A stretch of DNA of 64,000 nucleotides from Parachlamydiaceae bacterium (GTDB lineage Bacteria; Chlamydiota; Chlamydiia; Chlamydiales; Parachlamydiaceae), in NCBI GenBank assembly GCA_025451995.1, contig JANWJE010000086.1, positions 1 to 64,000 on the forward strand. Reading direction: 5' to 3'. The translations under genes and the position numbers were made by a program. This document shows, one piece after another, positions 41,951 to 50,890 of the stretch. Numbering within the stretch: the stretch's first letter is position 1; each line of letters starts with the position of its first letter. The notes below the pieces were generated by a model that saw only the letters and a program-made list of their open reading frames with translations, searched no databases and was not told the DNA's origin.

Positions 41951-42550
41951 ATGAATGAGCTAGAGCGTTATAACCCAATCGCAGAAGCTATCAGTCTTCT
42001 ACTTTTTCCTCATGCTGAAGTGGTTGTTCATGATCTTTCCACCAATTGTATTGAAGCTATTTTTAATAATCTCTCCAAGAGAGCAGTAGGCGATGAGTCC
42101 TCATTAGATGAGCTAGATAAATTGCCTGATACTCAAGACGTGTTTCCCCCTTACTTTAAAATTAACTGGGATGGGAGAAAAATGAAGTCGGTGACAGCTG
42201 TTTTACGCAATCAGCGTCGAAAGGCAATTGGCTTGTTATGTATAAATCTCGATATTTCTAAGTGGGAGGAGATGCATCATTTCATCCTTGATGTGATTAA
42301 ACCAGCAATGGAGATGCCTGATTTTCTCTTCAAGAATGATTGGAGAGAGAAAATCAACACCTACGTTTCTTCCTATCTTAAGCAACATGCTTTGCGTTTA
42401 GAATCTCTTGATAAATCTGAAAAAAAGAAATTGCTTAATGCTCTCCATAAAGAGGGCGCCTTTAACACAAAAAATGCAGCCTCTTATGTCGCTGATGTTC
42501 TGCAAATTTCAAGAGCCACAGTTTACAATTATTTGAAGGATAAATCATGA
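41951..42550 (+). CDS. YheO/DauR-like transcriptional regulator
   Basis: 199 aa. An N-terminal PAS-like YheO domain (AEVVVHDLSTNCIEAIFNNL, KSVTAVLRNQRRKAIGLLCI) and a C-terminal HTH_22 (FNTKNAASYVADVLQISRAT, VYNYLKDKS). DauR of this family represses D-arginine catabolism genes. It overlaps the downstream aminotransferase gene by 4 bp and heads the set regulator, aminotransferase, ornithine-cyclodeaminase-like, in line with amino-acid metabolism. Start behind AAAAGGAGTTTCGG. Confidence 0.88.
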   Translation: MNELERYNPIAEAISLLLFPHAEVVVHDLSTNCIEAIFNNLSKRAVGDESSLDELDKLPDTQDVFPPYFKINWDGRKMKSVTAVLRNQRRKAIGLLCINLDISKWEEMHHFILDVIKPAMEMPDFLFKNDWREKINTYVSSYLKQHALRLESLDKSEKKKLLNALHKEGAFNTKNAASYVADVLQISRATVYNYLKDKS

Positions 42551-43677
42551 AAATACCGCCTTTTAAATTAGAAGAATTTTGGAAAAAATATGAGTTCACA
42601 GCTCCCTATCTACTTTGTTGCTCTGATGCAGAGAGTTGGAAACTTAATGAAATTCTAGAGCTGGCTGACACTGAGGCTAGAGCGATTTGGGAATCTTTAA
42701 ACTTAGGGTATACCGAATCTCCTGGATTGCCTCTCTTACGCAAGGAAATTGCCAAATTGTATTCTCACATTGATAGTGAACAAGTGCTGACTTTTGCAGG
42801 AGCGGAGGAGGGTATTTACTGCGCAATGAGAACTCTTATAGAGCCAGGAGATCATGTTATTGTGATTGATCCCTGCTATCAGTCGCTAAGAACTTTACCG
42901 GAATCCTTCGGCGCTCATGTTACAGGTATTCTGCTGGATCCTGAAAAGAGATGGCGGTAGAGTTTGGAAGATTTGGAAAAAGCTTTCCGTTCTAATACTA
43001 AGTTGCTTGTCTTGAACTACCCTCATAATCCTAGCGGGGCTGTTTTAGAAAGAGAAGTGTTTGAAGGTTTGATCCTGTTGGCGAGAAAGCATGGGGCTTA
43101 TGTCTTTTGTGATGAAGTCTATCGCTATCTTGAGGTTGATGAAGAGGATCGGCTTCCTTCCATAGCTGATGCTTATGAGAAAGGAATCACTTTAAATGTA
43201 ATGACCAAGGCATTTGGTCTTGCGGGCCTTCGTATTGGTTGGCTTGCAACTCAGAATGCTGAGTTTATTCAAGAAGTGGGTTCTTATAAGTTATACACCT
43301 CGATTTGCAATAGTGCGCCGAGCGAGATCTTGGCCCTCATTGCTCTCCGCGCAAAAGACAAGATTCTAAAAAGGAATCGGGAAATCATGCTTAATAATTT
43401 AGAAATTCTTGATTCTTTCATGCAACGTCATCAGAAACTTTTGTCGTGGGATCGTCCACAAAGTGGTACTATGGCTGTTGTAAAACTTTTGCTTCCTGTC
43501 TCAATAGAGAAGTTTACAAAAGAGCTGGTTGAAAAAATGGGGGTTTTAATTATGCCTGGGCCTGTTTTTGACCTAGCAGGGAATTTTTTCCGGATCGGAT
43601 TTGGAAAGAAAAACATGAGAGAAGTTTTAAATCATTTTGAGCAATTTTTAAAAAATTATGCAAATCAAATGGGATAA
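42547..43677 (+). pseudogene. PLP-dependent aminotransferase (class I/II) interrupted by an amber codon
   Basis: A 376-codon frame with one TAG at 42958-42960 between EKRWR and SLEDLEKAF. Upstream part: YTESPGLPLLRKEIAKLY, FAGAEEGIYCAM, VIVIDPCYQSL. Downstream part: VLNYPHNPSGAVLE, VFCDEVYRYL, and VMTKAFGLAGLRIGW with the PLP lysine. The rest of the gene is intact and full length, so the mutation is recent, or the codon is read through, or the downstream TTG at 42964 is used. Overlaps the regulator gene by 4 bp. Confidence 0.85.
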
Positions 43678-43686
43678 CTCAAATTG

Positions 43687-44643
43687 ATGAAAATTATATC
43701 TCGTAAACAAATTGAACAAATTATATCGATACCAGCCGTTTTTCAATCTATAGAAGAGGGTTTTGTCCTTTATAGTCGTGGAGAAACAGTTATTCCTCCT
43801 GTGGCTTCCCTACATTTTGATCATCCCCCTGGAGATTGTCACATTAAGTATGGCTATGCAAAAAACGGAAAATATTATGTCATCAAAATCGCTTCGGGAT
43901 TTCATGATAACCCTAAAATAGGGCTTCCAGCAGGAAATGGCCTGATGTTGCTGTTTGATAAAAGTACCGGTGAGTTGCTTTCTGTTTTACTTGATGAGGG
44001 GTATTTAACGGATATTCGCACGGGTGCTGCCGGATGTATTGCAGCAAAATACCTAGCCTCAAAGAACGTTTCTTGTGTTGGGATTATCGGTACAGGTAGC
44101 CAAGCTTTTCATCAGCTCAAATTGCTAGAGTTTGGGACAAAATGTCGACGAGTAATGGTTTGGGGTCGCAATGAAGATAAAGCAAAAAAATTGAGAGATC
44201 ATCCAGATTTACGTGAATGGTACGTAGAGGTTGAAAAAGACTTAAATGCGCTTACAGCTGCTTGCAATCTGATTGTGACGACAACGTCTTCCTCTAAACC
44301 GCTTTTATTGGCTCATCAAATTCAACCAGGTACTCATATCACAGCAGTAGGAACCGATGACTTTGGCAAACAGGAGCTTGATGCTGAAATTTTTATGAAA
44401 GCAGATAGAATTGTCGTCGATAGCCGCAGTCAATGTATGCAATTCGGTGATGTCTCTTATGCGATAAGACAATCTTTGGTTAAGGAAGAGCAATTGATAG
44501 AGCTAGGAGAAATAATAGAAGACAGGGCATTAGGAAGAAATTCAGAAACAGAGATTACAGTTGCTGATTTGACAGGAGTAGCGATCCAAGATTTGCAAAT
44601 TGCAGCAGTAGTATTTGACCAGATCGCTAAGTCAATGGGATGA
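43687..44643 (+). CDS. Ornithine cyclodeaminase / mu-crystallin family protein
   Basis: 318 aa. N-terminal substrate part with KYGYAKNGKYYVIKIASGF and LPAGNGLMLLFDKSTGELL, then DIRTGAAGCIAAKYLA and the Rossmann NAD-binding loop VGIIGTGSQAFHQL. The end DLTGVAIQDLQIAAVVFDQI is typical. The family reduces or deaminates small amino or imino acids with NAD(P). It lies 9 bp after the aminotransferase and overlaps the end of the convergent methyltransferase gene by 12 bp. Confidence 0.9.
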   Translation: MKIISRKQIEQIISIPAVFQSIEEGFVLYSRGETVIPPVASLHFDHPPGDCHIKYGYAKNGKYYVIKIASGFHDNPKIGLPAGNGLMLLFDKSTGELLSVLLDEGYLTDIRTGAAGCIAAKYLASKNVSCVGIIGTGSQAFHQLKLLEFGTKCRRVMVWGRNEDKAKKLRDHPDLREWYVEVEKDLNALTAACNLIVTTTSSSKPLLLAHQIQPGTHITAVGTDDFGKQELDAEIFMKADRIVVDSRSQCMQFGDVSYAIRQSLVKEEQLIELGEIIEDRALGRNSETEITVADLTGVAIQDLQIAAVVFDQIAKSMG

Positions 44644-45282
44644 AATAGGCTGCTTTTTTGCTATGCAGTGGAAGGTTCGCGCTGGATTTTGGTTCATCGT
44701 TTTGAAATCAAACTGCTCAAACCACTGAATATCAAATGATTTTAATAGATTCATGATGGCTTGTGAGGTGTAGTGGCGGACAGTTAGATTTTCATTCGTT
44801 GTATAAACACCCCATATTCCAAATCGCTGTAACCCAGAGGCATATTTTTCTCGATATCTGGAGTGATCGCAGATAAGAAAATCTGTAATGTATAGTGTCC
44901 CATTTGGTTTGAGAACGCGTCTGATTTCACCGATCAGTGATTCCAATTCCTTTTCGTTGGTTATACAGCAAAGAACGGTCGACATCACAAGAGCGTCAAC
45001 AGATTCATCTTTGCATGGGATTACCCCAGCTTGCTCTAACAATCTCAGGTCCAAATCAGGGTTTTCATTAAGCCCTCTTGTGATCATATTTGGAGCGAAA
45101 TCAAAACCAATCAGGTTGTGATATCCAGCAGCTTTTAAAAGGCGCATCATTCGACCATAACCGCATCCATATTCGATAATTTTGGCGGTTGATGATAAAA
45201 ATTGAGAGAGTTTGTCTAGGTAGAGAGGGTCCTCAAATATCTTTTTTGCTCCGATATCATTCCAATATTGTTGTGCTAGCAC
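44632..45282 (-). CDS. Class I SAM-dependent methyltransferase
   Basis: 216 aa. Motif I IIEYGCGYGRMMRLL, GFDFAPNMI, motif IV ALVMSTVLCCI and LKPNGTLYITDFLI define a Methyltransf_11-type enzyme. Substrate unknown. The N-terminus LAQQYWNDIGAKKIFEDPLY fits small-molecule methylases. Upstream the deoxyribosyltransferase-like gene ends 9 bp before the start, so the two are probably cotranscribed. Confidence 0.9.
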   Translation of the reverse strand: MLAQQYWNDIGAKKIFEDPLYLDKLSQFLSSTAKIIEYGCGYGRMMRLLKAAGYHNLIGFDFAPNMITRGLNENPDLDLRLLEQAGVIPCKDESVDALVMSTVLCCITNEKELESLIGEIRRVLKPNGTLYITDFLICDHSRYREKYASGLQRFGIWGVYTTNENLTVRHYTSQAIMNLLKSFDIQWFEQFDFKTMNQNPARTFHCIAKKQPISSH

Positions 45283-45291
45283 GATAACTCC

Positions 45292-45927
45292 CTAAGAACG
45301 AGAAAGAACAGGTTCCTGTTCAATTTTTGGTTCCCAAATGCGCTTATGCAATTTTTTGTTAGCTGAGATTAAAGTCTTCATAGGCTCATCATGAGGCAAC
45401 TGACTATCTCTATAGTGTTCCATAGCCAATCGAATCCATTCGACATCTTTTACTTTTGGCTGAGACGCACTTACAAATTTTCGCACCCAAACTGCTCCAT
45501 CTGCAAGATTTTCGACAATGGCATCGCTTAACGATTCTACAAAGGGGTGGACCCAATTTTCTACAGCTACACCTAACAGCGTCGTTTTGCTTTTATTGTA
45601 GTGGGAATTTATTGGAGCAAGAGTAACGATAGGAATTTTATGGAATTTGGCCCACATCATTTCAGCGCCTACGCCTAAGCCTCGTCGATCGCGTGCATCT
45701 ACAAAAACAACATCGCTGCAAAAGACCTGGGTCATATCTCGTCCAAATACAGAACGCTGATCTGACAGATCATCCGATCGAAAAGCAGGGTTAAGAAAAG
45801 AAACTTCATATTCTGACAAGGTTTTCTTTAAAAAAAGCATATCCGCATCTGTCCAGAACGACTCGTCTGCTCTCTCATGACCTTTCTTAATACTTCCGGC
45901 CAGATAAATAGAAATTTTATTGTCCAT
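45292..45927 (-). CDS. Nucleoside 2-deoxyribosyltransferase-like protein
   Basis: 211 aa. ISIYLAGSIKKGHE at the N-terminus and SDVVFVDARDRRGLGVGAEM with AEMMWAKFHKIPIV match the NDT/DRTGG-like fold of nucleoside deoxyribosyltransferases and related islands proteins. Catalytic glutamate is plausibly the E of GAEM. Substrate unknown. It lies upstream of the methyltransferase gene. Confidence 0.78.
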   Translation of the reverse strand: MDNKISIYLAGSIKKGHERADESFWTDADMLFLKKTLSEYEVSFLNPAFRSDDLSDQRSVFGRDMTQVFCSDVVFVDARDRRGLGVGAEMMWAKFHKIPIVTLAPINSHYNKSKTTLLGVAVENWVHPFVESLSDAIVENLADGAVWVRKFVSASQPKVKDVEWIRLAMEHYRDSQLPHDEPMKTLISANKKLHKRIWEPKIEQEPVLSRS

Positions 45928-45991
45928 AATTCCTCTATGAAAGTTAAAGATTACAGTATGAAAACATTTCTCTCAATGTCAAGGTGATAGA

Positions 45992-46402
45992 CTATTTCCA
46001 TAGTGAAAATTTTCTGGTCAATTCCGATACTTTTTCCCAGTCGCCAAATAGGACAATCCCATAATAAATAAGGTCCGCTTCTTTGGTTTGCTTCGTACGC
46101 TCTATTTGCTCTAGATAAGTCCCAACTGTCATTGTGTCGGTGAAATCTACACATTGAATCCCTGTTTGCTGAGCCGCTAATCTTAGCGCTCTGATTTTAT
46201 TTGAGTTGGCTTTTAAAATCATGAAAGGCATTTCTGATATGTTGGGATGGACTCCCTCATCGGCATCGATGTAATTGGTCAAGCGTAGAGGCTCTTTTCC
46301 AATATCGGATCCAAAACCGATGCACATGTGAGCAAGGGCATTCATAATGACACCAGGCTCAATTTTTTCGTTCATGACAGCGACTAATTTATTTGCGAAC
46401 AT
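45992..46402 (-). CDS. DUF2000 family protein
   Basis: 136 aa. Starts FANKLVAVMNEKIEPGVIMN; with ALAHMCIGFGSDIG, FMILKANSNKIRALRLAAQQ and DFTDTMTVGTYLEQI it matches DUF2000 throughout. Some family members are annotated as peptidyl-tRNA hydrolase-like folds. It sits 9 bp downstream of the GntR-type regulator gene. Confidence 0.85.
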   Translation of the reverse strand: MFANKLVAVMNEKIEPGVIMNALAHMCIGFGSDIGKEPLRLTNYIDADEGVHPNISEMPFMILKANSNKIRALRLAAQQTGIQCVDFTDTMTVGTYLEQIERTKQTKEADLIYYGIVLFGDWEKVSELTRKFSLWK

Positions 46403-46411
46403 ACAGAGCTC

Positions 46412-47053
46412 CTAAAGTTCAAATCGGTTAAAACTATTCTTCCAGTTGAGTTCAACGGCTTCCATAGCAAGAGGAAGATCCTTACATGTCAAAGCATCAA
46501 TAATCTGTTTGTGCTCGTCGTAAGAAAGGGAAGCATTTTTTATTTTGTCGAAGTAATAAAGATCTAATCTCTTTAGTTTTGTTTTTATTTCAGAGATGAT
46601 TTTCTCAAGTTCGTGATTTTGAGATAATTTTATATACACAGAATGAAACTCATAATCGGCTTCTAACGCTGCAAGACGGTCTTTTTCTTTCATCTTTTGA
46701 AGGAAACGCTCATTGGCCTCAATCATATTCTGAATATGTTCATCTGTGATTGATCCGAAGGCTTGGCTTAATCCTAAACGTTCCAACGTCCACACGATGG
46801 AATAAAGATGAAAGGCATTGTGGAAATCAATCGAACTGACGAGTGTTGATCTATTGGGTTTTGTCTTTACTAAGCCTTCATCTTCAAGGCGCAGTAATGC
46901 TTCGCGGATAGGCGTTCGACTCACTCCTAGCTGTTCTGCTAGCTCTTTGTCTCGTAGTTGAGCTCCAGGAGATAAGGTTCCGTCTAAGATCCAATTACGA
47001 AGTTTGACATACGCTTCTTGACGGACAAATGTGCGTTGGATTTTACTTTCCAT
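46412..47053 (-). CDS. GntR family regulator, FadR/FCD type
   Basis: 213 aa from the ATG at 47053 (preceded by AAAAAGGCCATCAA). N-terminal winged helix: AYVKLRNWILDGTLSPGAQL, AEQLGVSRTPIREALLRLED; C-terminal FCD ligand domain with ADYEFHSVYIKLSQNHELEK. It probably controls the DUF2000 gene that follows by 9 bp. An upstream in-frame ATG (47089) has no good ribosome binding site. Confidence 0.92.
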   Translation of the reverse strand: MESKIQRTFVRQEAYVKLRNWILDGTLSPGAQLRDKELAEQLGVSRTPIREALLRLEDEGLVKTKPNRSTLVSSIDFHNAFHLYSIVWTLERLGLSQAFGSITDEHIQNMIEANERFLQKMKEKDRLAALEADYEFHSVYIKLSQNHELEKIISEIKTKLKRLDLYYFDKIKNASLSYDEHKQIIDALTCKDLPLAMEAVELNWKNSFNRFEL

Positions 47054-47203
47054 TTGATGGCCTTTTTCTTGTGATATGTAATATATCACTTATAATATTT
47101 AACGTAAACTGTAAAGTGAAGTGCGAGAAAGTGCGTGGAATTCCTTGGCTTTAAATCCCAATGGGCAGTAAGATAGTTGCTATATACAACTATCTGATTT
47201 AAT

Positions 47204-48220
47204 ATGGAAAAATTTTCAGACGAAAAGATTGACCTTTTGAGACATAACGCTAGGGGTGTCGTAAGGGAACTGGGGCTTCTAAACGATGCTTACTTCGAAA
47301 TTGGAGTCACTTTGGCGGAAAGGCATCTCCTCATTGAACTCTCCTCTAGTTCCTGTCCTACAATGGGCGAGGTTGCTGAACGTTTACTACTCGATAAATC
47401 TACTGCCAGTAGATTGATCGCTAAAGCAATTAAAAAGGGATATATCAAATCGACGCTTGATGCAAATGACAAAAGGAAGCGATTTTTACATTTAACCGAG
47501 ATTGGAAGAAAAACTCTTGAAGCTTTCGAACCCATCGCATTTAACCAGACTAAGCAAGCTCTTTTGACATTATTGCCTGAAGAGATGGAACTGGCTCATC
47601 AAGGAATTGCCCTTTATGCAAAGGGACTTAGAACTTCTCGCCTTCAAAATCAAGCTCCTCACGTGATGTTAAACGAGAAAGGTGTTGTTTCTGAAAATCT
47701 TGGAGATATTTCTATCAAGCTATCTCAGAAAGGGCTTTCACTAACATTGTTTAAACAAGAAGATGAAAATTCACTCTATGACATATTCCGAAAGGTCGTT
47801 GATTCTGGAGTTGAATTTCCCTACGAATCCAATTCGATTCAGGAATTTTATCGTCAATTCTTTGCCCCCTCATCAAAGGTCTATGTATGCCGTTTTTCGA
47901 ATGAAGTAGTGGGCGGCTTTTATATCAGACCAAATTTTTCTGGTAGGTGTGACCATATTGCCAATGCAGCTTACATGATAAAAGACTCTCATCGAGGACA
48001 AGGAATTGGCACATTGCTTGTAAATGCATCGCTGGAAATTGCTAAAAATTTTGGATTTCAATCGATGCAATTCAATATGGTGCTCAGTCAAAATGTCATA
48101 GCTATGAAGCTTTATGACAAGCTTGGGTTCAAAATCATCGGTACTATTCCTCAAGCCATTAGAAATCCGGATGGAAGCTATCAAGATGGATATGTTCTAT
48201 TTCGGATGTTAAACAATTAA
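47204..48220 (+). CDS. MarR-GNAT fusion protein
   Basis: 338 aa. Residues about 1-140 are a MarR winged helix (LAERHLLIELSSSSCPTMGE, RLLLDKSTASRLIAKAIKKG, DKRKRFLHLTEIGRKTL); residues about 175-338 are a GNAT domain (AAYMIKDSHRGQGIGTLLVN, LSQNVIAMKLYDKLGFKIIG). MarR-GNAT fusions are known in several bacteria, and may be regulators whose activity is tied to acetylation. The CsaA-like gene follows 13 bp later. Confidence 0.92.
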   Translation: MEKFSDEKIDLLRHNARGVVRELGLLNDAYFEIGVTLAERHLLIELSSSSCPTMGEVAERLLLDKSTASRLIAKAIKKGYIKSTLDANDKRKRFLHLTEIGRKTLEAFEPIAFNQTKQALLTLLPEEMELAHQGIALYAKGLRTSRLQNQAPHVMLNEKGVVSENLGDISIKLSQKGLSLTLFKQEDENSLYDIFRKVVDSGVEFPYESNSIQEFYRQFFAPSSKVYVCRFSNEVVGGFYIRPNFSGRCDHIANAAYMIKDSHRGQGIGTLLVNASLEIAKNFGFQSMQFNMVLSQNVIAMKLYDKLGFKIIGTIPQAIRNPDGSYQDGYVLFRMLNN

Positions 48221-48233
48221 TAAGGAGATTTTT

Positions 48234-48590
48234 GTGTCTGAAGAAAAAGAAATTGTTTCAAAAGAAGATACATTCGATAAATTAGAAATACGTATAGGGC
48301 GTGTCCTGAGTGTTGAAGAAGAACCAGCCGCCCCTAAAAAATCCTATAGGTTGAAAATCGATTTTGGAAAGTTTGGAATCAGGACTAGTGTTGGAAGATT
48401 TGCTCAACATTCTCCTGAAGAAATCAAGGGAAAGCTTGTTATGGGCATTCTCAATTTTTCTCCAAGACAGATTGGAGATACTACCTCAGACGTTTTGACT
48501 TTAGGAGTTCAGTTTCCAAAGGCAGAAAGCGGAGAAGCCACTTTCATTACCCCATTTGCTGAAGCTAAGATTGGTGGAAAGCTGTTTTAA
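48234..48590 (+). CDS. tRNA-binding domain protein, second CsaA-like copy
   Basis: 118 aa, GTG start behind TAAGGAGATTTTT. FDKLEIRIGRVLSVEEEPAA, LKIDFGKFGIRTSVGRFAQH and ILNFSPRQIGDTTSDVLTLG match the CsaA-like OB fold; it differs from the copy at 20445 in the segment replacing KRSSAQIT by IRTSVGRF. Probably cotranscribed with the MarR-GNAT gene. Confidence 0.85.
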   Translation: MSEEKEIVSKEDTFDKLEIRIGRVLSVEEEPAAPKKSYRLKIDFGKFGIRTSVGRFAQHSPEEIKGKLVMGILNFSPRQIGDTTSDVLTLGVQFPKAESGEATFITPFAEAKIGGKLF

Positions 48591-48624
48591 AAGTACAATG
48601 AACGATTGTTTTTAGGAGCATTAA

Positions 48625-49203
48625 ATGCCTGAAATTGAGGAAAACCCAGAAGGACAGACCATTAAATCGGAAAACTTTTCTAAGAAAAACATGGAAAAGC
48701 GTTCTTTTACTGGATGCGCCTTCAACAGCTGCGATTTTTCTGAAGCTGTTTTGAGGAACGCAAAATTCTGCTCATGCACATTCTCGAATTGTAATTTCAG
48801 TCTCGTCAAGCTAGATGGCTGTCGCTTGCAGGACATTCTCTTCTTGGATTGCAAAATCACTGGAGCCGAGTTCTTCAAGTGCGATAAAACGTTTTTCTCT
48901 GCAAACTTCAAAAATTGCCTGCTTCAATATTGCAATTTCTCCGATTTGAATATGAAAAATTGCTCTTTCAACGGAAGTCAATTAAAGGACAGCCATTTTA
49001 CAAATACGATATTGAAAAGCGCAGATTTCAGCGGTGTCGATTTGTTGGGAACTGTTTTTCACAATTGCGACCTTTGCAACACAGATTTTTCCAGCAGCAC
49101 GCAATATGATATCGATCCGCGGACGAACAAAATCACGAAAGCGAAATTTTCATTTCCTGAAGCGGCCGGATTATTGCGCGCTTTTGATATCACGCTTGTT
49201 TAA
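48625..49203 (+). CDS. Pentapeptide-repeat protein
   Basis: 192 aa. Residues about 22-155 are repeated A(D/N)LXX-type units (CDFSEAVLRNAKFCSCTFSN, ADFSGVDLLGTVFHNCDLCN) that form a right-handed square beta-helix. It resembles Qnr/McbG-like proteins that mimic DNA and bind gyrase, but no specific member can be named. The rest (about 155-192) is a non-repeat tail. It is rich in cysteines. Convergent with the APH(6)-like gene. Confidence 0.85.
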   Translation: MPEIEENPEGQTIKSENFSKKNMEKRSFTGCAFNSCDFSEAVLRNAKFCSCTFSNCNFSLVKLDGCRLQDILFLDCKITGAEFFKCDKTFFSANFKNCLLQYCNFSDLNMKNCSFNGSQLKDSHFTNTILKSADFSGVDLLGTVFHNCDLCNTDFSSSTQYDIDPRTNKITKAKFSFPEAAGLLRAFDITLV

Positions 49204-49204
49204 C

Positions 49205-50041
49205 TTAAGCATCAATCATCGGCAAGACAGACTGTGCCAAGGTTAAAAAACGGCTGGCGTCGAGGTGGTCTTCAGCTTGCCAGCATGAAGCTAGAATGAG
49301 GCGGACATAATACCATTCAACAACATCTTGAAGCGAATAGCCGAAATAGTCGGCTAGGAATTTAAGGTCGTAAACTGGATCTTCGACGCATGCCCAAATT
49401 TCATGAATCGGATCGCCTATCACGCCCTTCGGATCGATAACCACCCATTCATTCCCGTTGGATAGGATGTTCTCTTGGTGGAGGTCTCCATGGAGAAGAA
49501 CTTTACGGCTGGAATCTTTTTTTATGAGCTTGTTTTTCAGCTTGCGAGATCTCTTCAAATGATCTTTGGGAAGGTCCCATTCTTTGTCAACGGCGGCAAG
49601 CCATTCCTCAATCTCAGGAAATCCCTCCTTTGATGGAAGAGGCGCTTGATGCAGTTTCTCCACGACTTTGCAGGCAATCTCGATTCTTTTCTCTTTTGGA
49701 AGGTTATTTTTTAAAAGATCTCCAGGAATGGCCCGCTCCAGCAGAAGAGCCCCTTCTTTGCAGCCGAGCACTGAGACTGCTCCGAATCCTTTGAAAGCAT
49801 TCAGAGCCTTAGCTTCCTTGTCCATTAGGTCCGCATCAGGACTGAGTTTCAAAATAACAGGAATATTGCCTTGCAGCCCTTTGAGGACGTAATTGTAGCT
49901 GAGGTTTGGAAAAGGTTTTAATTCTGACAATCCCCAAGAGTGCTGTAACTGCTCAATCCTTAGGGGCAGTCCAGCAAGCCAGTCTTTTCCACGCTTCCCA
50001 TAGATCTTAACGATATTATGCTTCAAATTTTCCATAGGCAT
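49205..50041 (-). CDS. APH(6)/streptomycin-type phosphotransferase family protein
   Basis: 278 aa. HGDLHQENILSNGNEWVVID is the kinase catalytic loop; PKGVIGDPIHEIWACVEDP is characteristic of the APH(6) (aminoglycoside/hydroxyurea) group. The N-terminal lobe has VILKLSPDADLMDKEAKALN. It would phosphorylate an aminoglycoside-like or other hydroxylated substrate. Start at 50041 or the Met two codons later. It follows the PPOX gene by 3 bp. Confidence 0.88.
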   Translation of the reverse strand: MPMENLKHNIVKIYGKRGKDWLAGLPLRIEQLQHSWGLSELKPFPNLSYNYVLKGLQGNIPVILKLSPDADLMDKEAKALNAFKGFGAVSVLGCKEGALLLERAIPGDLLKNNLPKEKRIEIACKVVEKLHQAPLPSKEGFPEIEEWLAAVDKEWDLPKDHLKRSRKLKNKLIKKDSSRKVLLHGDLHQENILSNGNEWVVIDPKGVIGDPIHEIWACVEDPVYDLKFLADYFGYSLQDVVEWYYVRLILASCWQAEDHLDASRFLTLAQSVLPMIDA

Positions 50042-50044
50042 TTC

Positions 50045-50500
50045 CTAAGAAGCAAGATCCAGTCCAGTTTTAAAGAACGAAACGTTTTTAGCAACGATCG
50101 ACTCGGGGACAACTTTAATCATGACATCCAATGGATCGACAACATTTTCTACGAACCAAGGATTCCAATTCTGTTTGTCTTCCCCTAAGTATTTGGTTAC
50201 AAATCGCATTAGGCGATCTCTATTGCAGCTCGCCAGGAAAGCTTTTCCTCGAATGCCTACATGTTTGAGGATTCCTTTTTCCAAGTCATATTCCACGATT
50301 CCAGCAGCGCATTTAGGTTCGGCCTGCAGCCTTTTCACAAAGCTATCCTTTGACGTTTCGAAAATCCAAAGGCAAGAATCTTCCCAAAGAAACCAGATTG
50401 GAGAATCGCGAGGCGCTCCATCATCAACCGTTGACAAATGAGCCATCAACGGCTTGCAAAGCACGTCTTCGATTTCGAAATCCTTTTGTGCGAATATCAT
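50045..50500 (-). CDS. Pyridoxamine 5'-phosphate oxidase-family protein
   Basis: 151 aa. PLMAHLSTVDDGAPRDSPIW and FLWEDSCLWIFETSKDSFVK, then IVEYDLEKGILKHVGIRGKA fit the PPOX/FMN-binding split-barrel fold. It probably binds a flavin or similar cofactor; reaction unknown. Start overlaps the stop of the phosphotransferase fragment by 4 bp (ATGA). Confidence 0.85.
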   Translation of the reverse strand: MIFAQKDFEIEDVLCKPLMAHLSTVDDGAPRDSPIWFLWEDSCLWIFETSKDSFVKRLQAEPKCAAGIVEYDLEKGILKHVGIRGKAFLASCNRDRLMRFVTKYLGEDKQNWNPWFVENVVDPLDVMIKVVPESIVAKNVSFFKTGLDLAS

Positions 50501-50735
50501 GTACCTTCTCCCAAGGCAAGGGATTCAAGATGTTTGAGACTGAATTGATAAAGCTTTGAGTTTCTGGATTCCCAAGTTCCTCTTTTGACAGTGAATCCGA
50601 CCGCTGCAACCGCTCTGCTTAAGCGTAAAAGAGGCATCATCGGCTTGTAGTTAGGAACCTTTCTAATGGAGGCGTATCCTTCTAAGAAAGAGTCTTTACA
50701 ACCTGCAGGCCACTCACCAAATTCCAACGGACAGA
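50497..50735 (-). pseudogene. C-terminal fragment of a phosphotransferase (APH family)
   Basis: FLEGYASIRKVPNYKPMMPL, LRLSRAVAAVGFTVKRGTWE and KLYQFSLKHLESLAL match the end of APH-family kinases; the catalytic part is missing. Upstream it merges with the ABC-exporter fragment in another frame. Confidence 0.6.
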
Positions 50736-50890
50736 AGCAGTAAATTAGCCGTGATGTACCGAACGCATAACGGAATAGCAAGCATCGCTGCGGAGGCAAT
50801 CACCGCGCAAGCTATATCTGCGCTGAAGAGTCCAATGTAGGGCCTGTAGTATGAAAAAAACTTTCTTGCGCGCGTCTGGTTTCGGCTCAT
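50714..50890 (-). pseudogene. N-terminal fragment of an ABC exporter
   Basis: 58 codons starting MSRNQTRARKFFSYYRPYIG, LFSADIACAVIASAAMLAIP, LCVRYITANLL: the first membrane helix of MsbA-like ABC transporters. The start codon overlaps the stop of the APH(9)-like gene (ATGA), and the frame closes at 50714-50716 within the junction with the phosphotransferase fragment. Confidence 0.65.
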
